DNA from: Trichoderma breve
Taxonomy: Eukaryota > Ascomycota > Sordariomycetes > Hypocreales > Hypocreaceae
Direction of reading: 5' to 3'
Assembly (NCBI RefSeq): GCF_028502605.1
Contig: NW_026611593.1
Span: forward strand, 1,426,001 to 1,490,000
Length of the DNA: 64,000 bases
Part shown: one piece after another, positions 11,909 through 24,048 of the stretch
Numbering within the stretch: position 1 is the first letter of the stretch
Layout of the letters: each line of letters starts with the position of its first letter
Program-made: the position numbers and the translations under genes
Notes under the pieces: generated by a model
Told to the model about the DNA's origin: nothing
What the model saw: only the letters and a program-made list of their open reading frames with translations
Database searches by the model: none

Positions 11909-13364
11909 TCACATATCTAGAAATAGCTTCCATAGAATGGAAAATAGTAGCCCCTGAAGACCATTGCTCAAGATGCGCGTCGTCAGTCCGCGCCCAAGCA
12001 GCCCCGATACTCCGTCATCTCGAATCACCAATCGCACAGCCTCTCCTGTAAAAACGGATTCAGTAAAACGATACGGCATAGAAAACTGCAAGTGAAAATC
12101 TGGAGATATTTTACCGTAAGACACTTTGGTATCATTGACCTGTCGGTAGGTCTTTATCACTCTCAAGGAGTTGGACACAGAATCGGATATAACAGATGCG
12201 ACGAATCCTATAAAGGCCAGACGCAGTAGCCAAAGAAATAGGTCGCTCTTTGGTGGTTCTTGGATGACTTCTGTCAACAAATTGTACTGCAGTAGAGTGA
12301 GCAATTGAGTTATCAACGTGGAAGAGAGATTGAAGGGCTGAATCATACCGTCGCAAACCAGGGATAATGGCCGACGAATGTTGCTCCTGCAGTAGCAAAC
12401 GCTCCCCACCACAGAGTTCCAACTCCATGTTGCTTGATGCGTTGTCGAAGCAGGGCAGTTCCGCTAGGGCCTTGTGCCTGGAGGGTAGTCTTGAGGGTGT
12501 CAACAGGTGTAAGAATCATGCGAAACCCGGCAGCGCTTAGTATTATGTATTCTCAGTAATTTGCATCTTGTGAAACGTTAGATGAACTTTTTGAATGGAA
12601 GCATACCAAAGGGAAGCAAAAACCGTCTTTCCAAGCGAAGGCAGGTCTTTCAGGTATGAGTTGGACTGCAGCAAGGCCAGAATTCCAGCATTGGCTGCTG
12701 TGTCGCCAAACCTCGCCACAGGTCCTATATTTTCACGCATGCAAAATTAGTAACCCTGGTTAAATAACTGCAAGAAATCATAAGGAGTCTTACCTTGTAT
12801 GAGTGCGGCTCCGAGTCCCGAATAGTATCGGCCGAATCCTCCATCAGCGTAGAGGATATGTGTGGCACTAGTGAAGGAGGTTCCGAAGCGGTACTGATAG
12901 TTCATAATAGTCCGAAGAGGCTACATAAAGAATCAAGAAATTTAGTCGCAGCTCGGCTTCGAGTATGACAAAGGAATGAGTGGGCGAATGAGGTTGTACC
13001 ATTAGAAGCAGGACCTGCAGAACCATGGCAGCTGCGCCGCTCAAGCCGCCTCCAAGCGCCTTCTTGAGCGCTTTCTCCAAGTCAAACTAAGAAGCTATAG
13101 TCAGATACAAGGCGATATTACCACCAAATACGCGTCCGTGATACTAACGTTGACATCTCCGTCGGCATCGATCCAGCCCTTGATAAACACGGCAAGGACA
13201 AGGGCGGCAAGAATAGCCCAGAAGACCCTCCATAGGTACCAGCTAGTCGGCTTCTTGTCGTTTTCTTGCGGTTCCAGTCGGGGCTGTTCCGATTGCTCTC
13301 CTACTAGGAGCGGCGTGTTTTCATCATGCCTTGATTGTGTTTCGACATCATCTTCACGCGCCAT
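11909..13364 (-). CDS. mitochondrial carrier family protein
   Basis: A 347-residue protein from seven exons: 13149-13364, 13000-13086, 12794-12920, 12607-12724, 12349-12535, 12115-12286 and 11909-12045. All introns are GT-AG and 56-75 nt long, and the frame closes on TGA. The core has three related repeats of two helices. The second carries the family signature P193-x-D195-x2-K198-x3-Q202 (TPVDTLKTTLQ). The first (MPLRTIMNYQ) and third (SVSNSLRVIKTYRQ) are degenerate, as in divergent members. Glycine-rich GLSGAAAM and YYSGLGAAL segments fit the inner-membrane carrier fold. Residues 1-70 form an extra N-terminal part: a polar start with NTPLLV followed by a hydrophobic helix (FWAILAALVLAVFI), unusual for a classical 300-residue carrier. 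Substrate is unknown; location in the mitochondrial inner membrane is family knowledge, but the N-terminal helix could direct it elsewhere. Confidence 0.85.
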
Positions 13365-15992
13365 GGTGCTGGCTTGCGTACCGTTGTACGAGGTAATAAA
13401 ACTACGACGAACTAATGCCGGATTTGAAGGTTTCACAGATAGCTGCGGCTCTCAAAACGATCAGAATATCACCAAAGGCTTGGCTATCTCATACGGCAGA
13501 TACATGGAAGATTGGTGTCAGCAAGGGAAGAGCCAATATGTAGCGAATAATAATGCACCGCTGGATTGGTCATCATGGGTGATGCAAGGGCGGATGGGAA
13601 TTGCGAAATCATGGTCAGCGCCTACATGAGATACGTGCACGGCCAAGTCAGCTCCGGGAATAATTGGGTATTTGCTCTCCAAACCCGGTGTGTCGTTGCG
13701 GCTCTGGTTTGGCACACGTGGGCAATATTTTGGGTTCAAATCGTCCTCTTGTTATGGTTGGCTGTGCCTTTTGGGTAGGATATCAAGCTTTGCCCTGGCT
13801 ATGTGAAGAGTGCGAAGGATTGCTGCAAAGGAGGTGTCCCCCGTGCATGTGACGCTGCGTACGGCCATGCTTGTGTGCGTAGCGATGTTGAAATGAACTC
13901 AACCACGACTTCAAAACAATAAATTCTATTCTTCTTACAATCCATCTTTCTCATTTCTCACACATCAGACAAGCGTACCACTTCACAAATTATATAGTAT
14001 CATGAACCCTCCACCGTTGGAGGTGGAACGCAAGAGGGGAAGCCGCATCTGCCCCGTTGTCGCCTGCATTAAGCAAGTCCCAGAATTAGCATTGAGCTAG
14101 CAATAGGTACATAGTTTACTGTATGCTTCATTCATGCTTCCCATTTTTAGAGTCGTATTGCGGAGAAATTTTTAAGTTCACACGATGATCGAGGCTCGGG
14201 GCATTACTCGATTAAGACTGCATGAAACCCTTGTCAGGTACCCCAGGGCAAATGTGTGTCAATAGAGTACGGCCTTGGGCGGATCGATGAGACAGATGCT
14301 CCATCCAAACGTAATGAAGGAATATCAGATGTCTTGGAATTTGAGGGTCATCAGATACATATATTAGCCAAGATGACTGAATTCGACAATGTGAGAAGAT
14401 TGGTCTTGGGCTTTGGAACGTCTACACAACTCAGGCGACGATGTTCCATACTTGGTCTGCAACCAACCATGGCGATATGATATTTAAAATTGAACTGTTT
14501 TCACATGAATTGGTAACAAAAGAGGGCCACCTAGATTATATATACCAAAAGAGCAGATTGATTGGCGGTGGGAATACGCATCAGGCCTTGTCACAGTTAC
14601 TTCACCTCATGCAAATGGGCTTGGCGCGGTGAGAGTTAGTAAATGCAATACTAAGGGCCTAAAGCATGAAGATGAGTCAAAATCGGAAGCTCCGCGAAGT
14701 AACATTGAGTCATCTCTCTTCTTATTGGCATTCTGATAGTTCTTCAACTTCAACCACAGTTCAGAACTCTAGCTTCGGCACACACAGCTTTCATCAAGTC
14801 TCGCGGTCGCGGCCTTTACGAAGCACAAAAAATGTTTCCTTCCAATTACAGTATGCTCGCTTCCATGTATGTATGAGGATGGATGTGTTGCATTATTGCA
14901 TGACATAACTCGCGTAGTTCTCGTTCGACGGAAAGAGAAATTCACATTATCTAGCCTGTTGTCTATTTAATAGATCGCCTCTACGGGAAGACTATACTTT
15001 GACGCCATAAGTATGACTGACCGGAGTTATAATTGCAGATACGATAAGAGAGGGAGTCATCCGTAGTGAGTCCAAAGATTCAGGGTTGCTAGCATCCTGT
15101 GAAGCGATGGAATGCGCTACACGCGGATAATATCATGGAACACAGCTTTGCTTACCCAAGAATTCAGTGTGATTGGGGAAAATTACTCCGAGTTTACAAC
15201 CAAGGGTGGAGTCGAACGGGTAGAACGGCTGCAGTAGCATGTCAAGGGGGTGGAGAGGAGAATACGCCGAAGCGTATCCTACAGATTTTGGCGCTTTTAG
15301 TACGAGTATGGAGATGAGATGAGTTCCGTGTTTTCATCCCACCGCAAGGGATGTGGACGGCTTCTCCACAGACATTGATCTTTAGCAGCCGGAGCTAATA
15401 CTTATTATCGCTATCCGGACATATTAAAATCACTAGCTCGTGCCGCTTCTTTACTTCGTATACATGTTAGGATTCATTAGCGCGGTAGGATGTTGATAAG
15501 GCAGTACAATTGTTGCCTACAGGTTGCATACGGGCAAGGCTCTGTCTGTTCGGATGGTGATCAGTAATTTCTTGTATATACCTGTACGCGTTGCACATCC
15601 TTAAATTTAGGAAGCGCTTATTGAGGGCGCTCGTTGAAATATAAACAGTGCACAACACGCCCTAAAAGCATTCATACGGTATAATTGACCGGATTCACAG
15701 TCCTGGAGAAAGCGTGAATTATAAAAGAACCACCAGAAAGTCTTGTACTAAGGCTGGCCAGGCTGACGAATAGGGAGGCAAAGCAAACAAAAGTACCTCC
15801 CACATCGAGTCTAGATCAGACCCGTTGACTCACGCGGTGACGAGAATCCTCCTCGGAATCAGAATCCCGAAATTGATATCGGTGTAATTTTTATTTAAAT
15901 ATCTTTCAGCGAATTTTCCGCCTTAATGTTCTGGTTTTGATTGCCACTGTAAGTCGTGAGATGGTGATGTAGACAACAGCTAGACTCACAGT
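13365..15992. other. divergent intergenic region with possible gene relics
   Basis: 2.6 kb between the carrier gene and the ABC transporter gene, which point away from each other. I see no intact gene. Two neighbouring frames look more protein-like than chance: one from about 14226 to 14480 (contains CVSIEYGLGRIDETD) and one from 14441 to 14632 (contains DMIFKIELFSHELV). They overlap in different frames, lack a clear start and splice poorly, so at most they are a decayed gene. A Cys-containing frame at 13664-13852 has no ATG. Confidence 0.35.
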
Positions 15993-18900
15993 ATGAGGCT
16001 AGATTACGATCCGGAATATGCGGTTGCAGGCCTGGCATTTCTTGTCGCGCTGTGCTCTTTTCCGTATCTTCGAAGACTTCGTGTAATCACCCGTGCCAAG
16101 AATCCACAGCAGGATGGGCTCACATACGAGGATGAAGATGGAGCTGCAAATGAAGATTCAATAGCTCGATTCTCCAACAAAGCCCAATTCATTGCCATAT
16201 TTGTTATCGCACTGTTGGCAATTGCACTCTCGTGCGCAGCTGCTATTTTCACCGCCGTCAATCATAAGTTTGAACCTGGGTATTCTGGGATACCTCTGTT
16301 GGGATCATGGTGGCTGTTTTTCGCCTGGGTAAGCTTCCATAGCAGGAAATCTAGTTTTTTGAAGCTGACGGGTCTAGATACTTTTGTTTTTGCAATTTTT
16401 GGTCGCGTCGCGAGAAGTTGAACCAGTAACAAGATTTAACAGCGTAACATCGAGCGGCAGAACATGTTTCTTGATCATTGGTATCGCTTCAATCACTCTT
16501 AACGGAATACGCGGCCTCTATTATGTGGAGCGAGACAGGCATTTTATCACTTCAATCTTGATATGGATTCAAATTGGTGCGGCTGTCGCTTTGATCGGAA
16601 CAATCGCTTCCATCAAACGTCGCCCAGATGTGTTTGGCCCAGATGGAAGAGTCGTCGACTCACAGAGGACACTCAGTCTTTGGTCTAGATATAGCTTCGA
16701 CTGGCCTATGAATGTGCTTCGGGCAGCAGCCTCGGAAAAGTTTGAGAATTCTAATCTACCCGCAATGGACTACACGGTTAGATCAGAAAATGCTACTGCA
16801 AGCTTCAAGGACATCATCTTCAAGGGTGATCGCCTTCCGCTATGGGCGCACATTATGTGGAAGTTTCGGTGGCGGTTCATTTGGATGTGGGGAGCTCTTC
16901 TTTTCACAAACTTCTTTGACGTCGCTCCCGCCTTTGCGAACTTGCAACTACTTCGTCACCTCGAGACTCGCGAACATTTCGACATTATTGATCCCGTCGC
17001 GTGGAAATGGGTTGCTGCAATTGTTGGTGCTACGATAAGCTCGCGCTTGGTCGACTCCAGAGTCATGTGGTCTGAGACGGCCGACATTGTTGTCCCGATG
17101 AGATCAACTTTAACCGGAATGATGTACGAAAAATTGATGAAAATGGAGGATTCGCTTCATATCCCCAAGGAAGAGTCTTCGGATCCAGACGCGAAGAAGG
17201 CCGATGATGGAAATGAGCAAGAGCAGCAACCAAACATGAGATCACAGCAGGACATCGTCAACATGTTCTCAGTCGACTGCGACGCGATCGCAAGATTTGG
17301 ATCTCAGAGTGGGCAATATGTAAACTGCGGAGGACAATTCACCATAATTACCATCTTCTTGCTGTACCTTGTCGGTTGGCAAAGCCTGTGCGCTGGAATG
17401 TTGGGAATTTTGGTCCTCTTTCCGATCAACAGAGCTCTTGCTTCACGATACGGCGGCAACCAAAAGATTCTCATGAAGCTTCGTGACAAAAGGTCTACGA
17501 TAATTACAGAGGCTCTTCAGGGAATCCGACAGATCAAGTTCTCCGCAATCGAAACTCAGTGGACGGAGAAGATTGAGAATATTCGTGAAGAGGAGCTTTC
17601 GATGCTCTGGAGGACGAGAATCAACAACATTTACATGGCGATTGCTTCAGAATTTACTCCCATTGTCTTGACGTCGCTTTCTTTGGCCACCTATTCATAC
17701 ATCAACGGGACACTGCTGCCATCAGTCGCTTTTACCGCCATTACTCTATTCATGTTCCTCGAAGGAATCGTGGGTCATATTCCGCTGTTGTTGGTTACGG
17801 CCATTAATGCCAAGGTGAGCTGTGACAGAATCGATAAGTTCTTTCGCGCCCCGAACAAAACGGAGAATGTCCATCCGGGCCCTGCAGTATCATTCCACGA
17901 TGCGACCGTCACGTTTCCATTTGGTTCTGAAGATCCCACCGACGACCGCTTTGCTCTGCGCAAGATCAACCTTGACTTTCCCAATGGCTGCCTAAGCGTT
18001 ATTTCCGGACCGACTGGATCTGGAAAATCACTCCTCCTTTCAGCCATTTTAGGCGAGGCAGAGGTCTTGAGTGGTTATATTCAAGCCCCAAAAGCCCCTG
18101 CTCCAGAGCAACGATTTGATAGCAAGGCGACGGCTGCTAATTGGATCCTTCCTACGGCTGTTTGCTTTATTTCTCAGACTCCATGGATTGAAAACGCTAC
18201 CATCAAGAACAACGTCCTCTTTGGCCTCCCATTTGACCCTATTCGATACGAGAAAGTCCTTGACGCTTGTGCTCTATCCCGAGATCTCAGCCTGTTTGAA
18301 GACGGTGATGAAACTGAGGTTGGAGCTCAAGGAGTGACTCTGAGTGGTGGACAGAAGTGGCGACTGACTCTAGCACGAGCACTTTACTCAAGGGCCGGTA
18401 TTATGATTATCGACGATGTCTTTAGCGCTCTTGACGCGCATGTTGGAAAGCATGTCTTTGCAAACGCACTTCTCGGTGAGCTTGCGAAGGGTAGAACTCG
18501 AATTCTGGTCACTCACCATTCGTCACTATGCCTTCCGCGTGCTGACTACGCTGTGCATCTCGTCAATGGAGTTGTCGAACACTCTGGCTCAGTAGAGGAA
18601 CTGCGACGCACTGGTATCCTGGAGCACATAATTGAAGCAGATGAGGCTGAAGAAGCTCACAGAGATGTTAATGCAAAATCGACAGGACAGCTTGCCACAA
18701 CCCCGGCGCTGGATTCGACACCCAAGGCTAAGGCGGCTCCAAAGAGACTTGTTGAAGACGAGAAGCGAGAGGTTGGTAGAGTCAAAACAGCCGTCTATGC
18801 TGGATACCTCAAAGCCTTCAGCGGAATCCCTTTCTGGTCTTTTCTTATACTTCTATTCGCTATCGCACAGAGTCTCACCCTTGGCCGTACGTATTGGATC

Positions 18901-20831
18901 AAAATATGGGCCAGTTCATATGAGCAAGTCGACAACACTATGCATGTCATGGTCTATCAATATAAGAAGACGCTGCAGACACAATTCTTCAGCCAGCCCA
19001 TGGACTATGCGAACACGACAAATGCGGCTACGAGCTTTCAAGGCGAGACTCAGGCTAGAAGCCTCTGGTTCTATCTTGGAGTATACTGCTTAATATCGAC
19101 AATCTCCGTGTTGATATCCGTCAGTCGTCTCTACTGTGTCTATACCGGCTCACTCCGTGCATCGCGGAAGATTTTCCAGGGCATTTTGCGCAGCGTGCTT
19201 CGAGCACCCCTCCGATGGCTAGATACTGTGCCGACTGGAAGAATTCTGAATAGGTTCACTGGCGATTTCACTAGCATGGACTCTTCATTGGCTACAAACT
19301 TCTATTACTTTGCCACTGTGACCTGGGAAATGCTTGGCATCTTGGTGGCAGCTCTTTTCGTTTCGCCATTCATGATCATCATTGCCATCGTTCTTCTCGT
19401 CGCCTGTGCTTACTTCGCTCAACAATACATGGCTGCAGCACGAACTCTCAAGAGACTCGAATCCACCAACAAATCTCCTGTCATCTCTCACTTCGCGTCT
19501 TCGCTCAGCGGTCTATCAACCCTCAGAGCTTTCTCAAAGGCACCCGAATTTACCCAGCGGATATTCGCTCTTATTGATGACTGGGCAGCTTGCAGTTGGT
19601 ACATCACCGCCTTTCGCATGTGGCTCATGATTCGCATCGGCATTACGGCCTCCATGTTTGCTGCCGTAATTGGCGTTTTCGTTGTTACTACGCCCAATAT
19701 CGATGCCAGTTTAGCCGGCTTTGTCCTTTCTTTTGCATTGAACTTTGGACATGCTATCAACTGGGGCATTTCTGTGTCTACGCAGACAGAACTTGATATG
19801 AACGCCACGGAGCGCATCTTTGAGTACCAAAATCTCGAAATCGAAAACCAGGGTGGAGAGGAAGTGCGCGCAAGCTGGCCTGAGGAAGGTAGAATCGAGG
19901 TTGAGAAGCTAGAAGTGGGCTATGCGGAGGGCTTGCCTTCTATTCTGAAGGGCTTGAGCTTTACTGCCGAACGCAATCAGCGCATTGGAATCGTGGGTAG
20001 AACCGGTGGAGGTAAGTTTGAGTCAACTAAATTCCTATACAGAGCTGATCCCGAGCCCGCTATTCACTCGTGTTTCTCTTTCTATCTGTAAATATGATGT
20101 TCTGACTTGAACCAGGAAAATCAACCTTATCACTGGCCCTCTTCCGCTTCCTTCAAACCAGGTCCGGCAGCATTACGATTGACGGCGTCGATATTTCCAA
20201 GATCAAACTCTCAGATCTGCGCACCCGTCTGGCCATTATTCCACAGGACCCTTTCCTATTTTCAGGCACTATTCGAACGAACCTCGATCCCTTCGGCCAG
20301 TTTAGCGACTACGAGCTTCAAAAGGCGTTGATGCGGGTTCATCTCATTTCCTCAAATCCAGGCACACCGGCTCCTGAGGCCATTCTCGATGAACACTCAG
20401 TTTCTTCAGCTCCCACCGCCACCGAGAATGATTCGGACGTAAACTCTGCTCTCTCGCTTTCGTCCCCGGTCGCATCCGGTGGTTCTAACCTTTCACAAGG
20501 CCAGAAGCAATTGCTCTGCCTTGCACGTGCGATTTTGTCACGTCCAAAAGTTCTGCTCTTGGATGAGGCGACATCAGCCGTCGATATGGAGACTGATAGA
20601 CTGATTCAGGACTCCATTCGTCAGGAGTTTTCTGACTCGACGCTGCTTGTTATCGCCCATCGATTAAGCACTGTAGTTGACTTTGATCGGATATTGGTGA
20701 TCAAGGATGGTGTGACCGCGGAGTTTGGTACGCCAAAGGAGTTGCTGGAGATTGAGGACGGTATATTCAAGGAGATGATTTCTCACAGTGGTGAGAAAGA
20801 CGAATTGGTGAGATTGATTTCAGCAAAATAG
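15993..20831 (+). CDS. ABC transporter, subfamily C (MRP type)
   Basis: A 1561-residue full transporter from three exons: 15993-16328, 16378-20011 and 20116-20831. The second intron splits the last glycine codon before the Walker A lysine of the second nucleotide-binding domain. The N-terminus has about five hydrophobic segments (TMD0), as in MRP/Ycf1-type exporters, then membrane domain 1. NBD1 has Walker A GPTGSGKS near 656, signature LSGGQ near 767 and Walker B IMIIDD near 788. After membrane domain 2 comes NBD2 with Walker A GRTGGGKST near 1319, signature NLSQGQ near 1447, Walker B VLLLDEATSAVD near 1468 and the AHR H-loop. NBD1 has Asp in place of the catalytic Glu after Walker B, as is typical of ABCC proteins with one degenerate ATP site. 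A Ser/Ala-rich insertion precedes the NBD2 signature. It probably exports conjugates or metabolites across the plasma or vacuolar membrane; substrate unknown. Confidence 0.95.
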
Positions 20832-21566
20832 ACACTTCAAAACGCCGAGGTTAATATTCAGAACTTTGGGACTTATAATTAGTAATGCATATGGTAGAAA
20901 AAGGTGCTTGGGTAGGAGTAGGGCATTTGCAAGTTTAGGAATACTACCGAGCACAGAAAATATAATGGAATACGAAAAAGATCCTCCAGAAGTGTTAAAG
21001 CATACAATCGTACAGATCCAGAGTGAGCTATTCTGTATAATTGTTAAACTTATCCGCCAAATAAGTATGTTAAAGCGATCATTGCTCAAGCGATATGGTC
21101 AAAGATAAAAGCCATTCATCGCTCATCCAAGAATAAACTTATGAATCAGCTTTAAAGTCAGCAGTATGAAAAAAACTGAATGGAAAATACCACTCAAGTC
21201 CTGAACTTGAGGGTGAATCGGGTAGTTGAAGGTTTCCGTTATTAGTATAGTGGTAAATGTCGTAGCATTGCATTCAGATAGAAATGCCTAATTGGAGAAA
21301 GTACCCCTAGCCATTAGTGAACTCTTGGCAAAATGCCTATTAGGTAGGTATTTACAATACAACCGTACGTTTGGACTTGTTACTTGTCTGCATACAACAT
21401 CCTGTCACGCAAAATTGTATGAAATATTGCAATAGCACCCTCTCCAGCTCATTCATTGTATTTACAGATTAAAAATATCCAAGACGTAGCTATTTGAAGG
21501 CTATGCTATGCCTATAGACTCAAATTCAGACTATAAGCTTCATCCTTATTTCTCTGTCTCTATATC
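20832..21566. other. convergent intergenic region
   Basis: 735 bp of AT-rich sequence between the 3' ends of the ABC transporter and the small secreted protein gene. I see no gene in it. Confidence 0.5.
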
Positions 21567-22086
21567 TTAGTCGAGAGCAACAATCGTGAACCACTCCTCC
21601 TGGGCGCTGTCAAGGTCGATGAACGCTCCACCACTGGGGCAAACATCAGCAGTGAGTGTTTGTGCGGCATAAGACTAGGTTGAGTAGTGTTAGCGTCTCA
21701 TAATAGTATGGAAAATGTAGAACTTACAACGCAGGATTGTTCATCCGGAACGGCTACAGTGACCTGAGATCCGTTAGTATTACGTTGTAATTAATATCGT
21801 GAGATATCTAAATATTTACCAGGTTAAGACCGTAGGTCTTTCCATCTTCTGGTGCGTCGACACCGTCAGCAATGTCTGTGGTAACAGACTGGGCGTCAAC
21901 AGTTGAGAAGTTGATCTGCGAGCAGAGCTTGGTAGCCCAGTCGACCTTCACTTGATCATCGAGGTCAGTGATGGACTGAGGAACGTTGTTCTTCTGTCCA
22001 GGAGCAGGAAAGCAAAGCTTCTCGTTGGCTGCCAAGGCAGTGACAGCGAGGCCAAGAAGGGCAAATGTAGCAGTTGAGAATTGCAT
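21567..22086 (-). CDS. small secreted four-cysteine protein
   Basis: A 136-residue protein from three exons: 21820-22086, 21728-21763 (only 36 nt) and 21567-21674. The introns are 56 and 53 nt, with actaac or gctaac branch sites and CAG or TAG acceptors. The frame closes on TAA. The N-terminus is a clear signal peptide (MQFSTATFALLGLAVTALAA), with cleavage probably just before NEKLC. The mature part of about 116 residues has four cysteines, enough for two disulfides, and is acidic overall (DLDD, DGVDAPEDG). I recognise no domain. Size, secretion signal and cysteines fit the loose class of fungal small secreted proteins, which includes host-interaction effectors and surface proteins; that role is inference. 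A TATA box lies about 95 bp upstream of the ATG. Confidence 0.85.
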
Positions 22087-24048
22087 GATGAAGGCGCGTA
22101 GGGGATTGCAGTGCTCGGTCTGACGAAAGTAAGAAGATGGGTGAACATGATTTTCACGATTCAGTTGGTTTGAAGGCTATATATACCTGGAATTCTCAAC
22201 AATTTACTGATAATATTGATCTTCGGGAGATGAATTGGTCCGATTCATAAAATGGTCATTCTATGTATTCATCATTGAGGACAAGCAAAGTCATCAAATG
22301 CAACCATATGTAATCGAATACTACCTACTGAATTAGAAAAGACATCCATGTCTAATGAAGAACAGTAGGCATGTAAGAAGGGCGGACGGACTACCATTCT
22401 TTTTACCCGCTGCCGCTTACATCCTGCCCCAACTACGGAAGACATCATCACGACCGAGCCATACGAGCTTCATTAGCAGCCAGGTATTAGCCTCTTTGCT
22501 ATACTTAACGGTAAACCTCTTAAATGTTCCAACCTCGAACATGTAATGTTAGTCTGCTAGATAATGTTGTTTCTTGTCATTCTCGCACTAGGATCGGGGC
22601 CAATGTAGTGCTAGAAAAACTCCGAGCCGGTCCTCGGCCCTCACAGCGAGATCCGCCAAGAAGGCAAGAGTTTCCGAAAACAGTGAGATTTGCCTAATAT
22701 ACTAACTATATCTTATGCTTAAAAAGGCGGATGTTCGCTTTCTACGGGGTGCATCCGTCCTTTACGGGGTACAGGGTTCAATGGGGCTTGCCATGGTACA
22801 TGACACCCGCGGTGAGTTTATTTTATCAGCAATTTCAGAGTTTTGATGTTCATAGAAATATCATGTAAGTGTAGTCATAGATTACGTTGATATAACATGC
22901 TATTTTTACGTTTAACATTGTGATAAATGAAAGGCAATGCAGCTTGACCAGTTGATATAGCATCATAAACAATGCATGTCCGGCTAATGTGTCCAGAATA
23001 TATCGTATAACTATGCATTCTGTTGTGACACTCGAGTCCCGTAAACAAATCGGGCCGATGCTTGTATGTAGGAATTGCAACCATGCGGTAGATATTAATT
23101 TGTCGTTTCCGCGGATGTTAGACATGGTGTCTCAATTATACCCATCGTACTATGGGGTAACGCTCATCTTTCCTTGTTATGTAAGAAGATAATTATGTAA
23201 ACGAATTGGATTTCACGAAAATTAGCTACTATATTGGTAAGAAGAGTGCCTACTCGCGGTCTGGCCTTCAGTACCCTCAGTAATGGACCCATGGGAAGAG
23301 ATAGTTGAGCGCCGGAAGTGGATCCAACGGGGTAAGAATTGGATGTTAATAATTTACCAGTATCTGCCATTATCTCATAAGCTATTCGATTGTTATATAC
23401 TAATAGTTTTATGACATCTTTGTCATGGCTTTTGGCAATATATGTTTATATGTCTATAGATATTGAGAGTGTTTTTTTTTTGTCCTAATTACACATCCAC
23501 TTAGTAGTTGCGAGTCTTATGTCTATTGATCTCATCTCTTATGTCATCCTCTATATTATACACGTGGTATGGACAACATACAGTTTCATGTAAGTTCTCC
23601 AACCAATAAAATGTTAGTAGGTCGCAGACTTCTGCTCGTTTCGACTGCTATAGAAGCAGACTTTGATACCACTCAGTGGTTTAATAACCTACGAGAGCCA
23701 GTTCCATTGACACTTTTCCCAAACGTTTCTTCAAGCAACTTTCAATACACTGCCTAAAATACAAGTAACACAAAAGCCATTTGCCAACTTGCAATAAATA
23801 CAACTTATAAAGGATCAATTACACATATATTTGAAGGCCAGTGTGAACATTTGCTAATGAATAATCATTACTAGGTATAGTGCTATACTAACTTCAGCAA
23901 TAATATTTTATCACAGTCTTAATAAATCATTATTTCTGTTTTGGTATAAGCAGGTCAAGGTTTTGTTACTCCTGGGAAATTCCATTGTATAATAGCACCT
24001 AGGCACTAAGGCAATAAGAGCACTGGCAAGCTGTATACTGTATATACA
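22087..24048. other. AT-rich intergenic region
   Basis: Nearly 2 kb of mostly AT-rich DNA between the promoter of the small secreted protein gene and the 3' end of the Gly/Lys/Asp repeat gene. No gene is supportable. A run of ten or so T residues lies near 23471-23480. Confidence 0.5.
22178..22185 (-). promoter_or_regulatory. TATA box of the small secreted protein gene
   Basis: On the minus strand the sequence reads GGTATATATAGCC. It lies roughly 95 bp upstream of the ATG at 22086, a normal distance for a fungal core promoter. This is inferred from sequence and position only. Confidence 0.5.
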
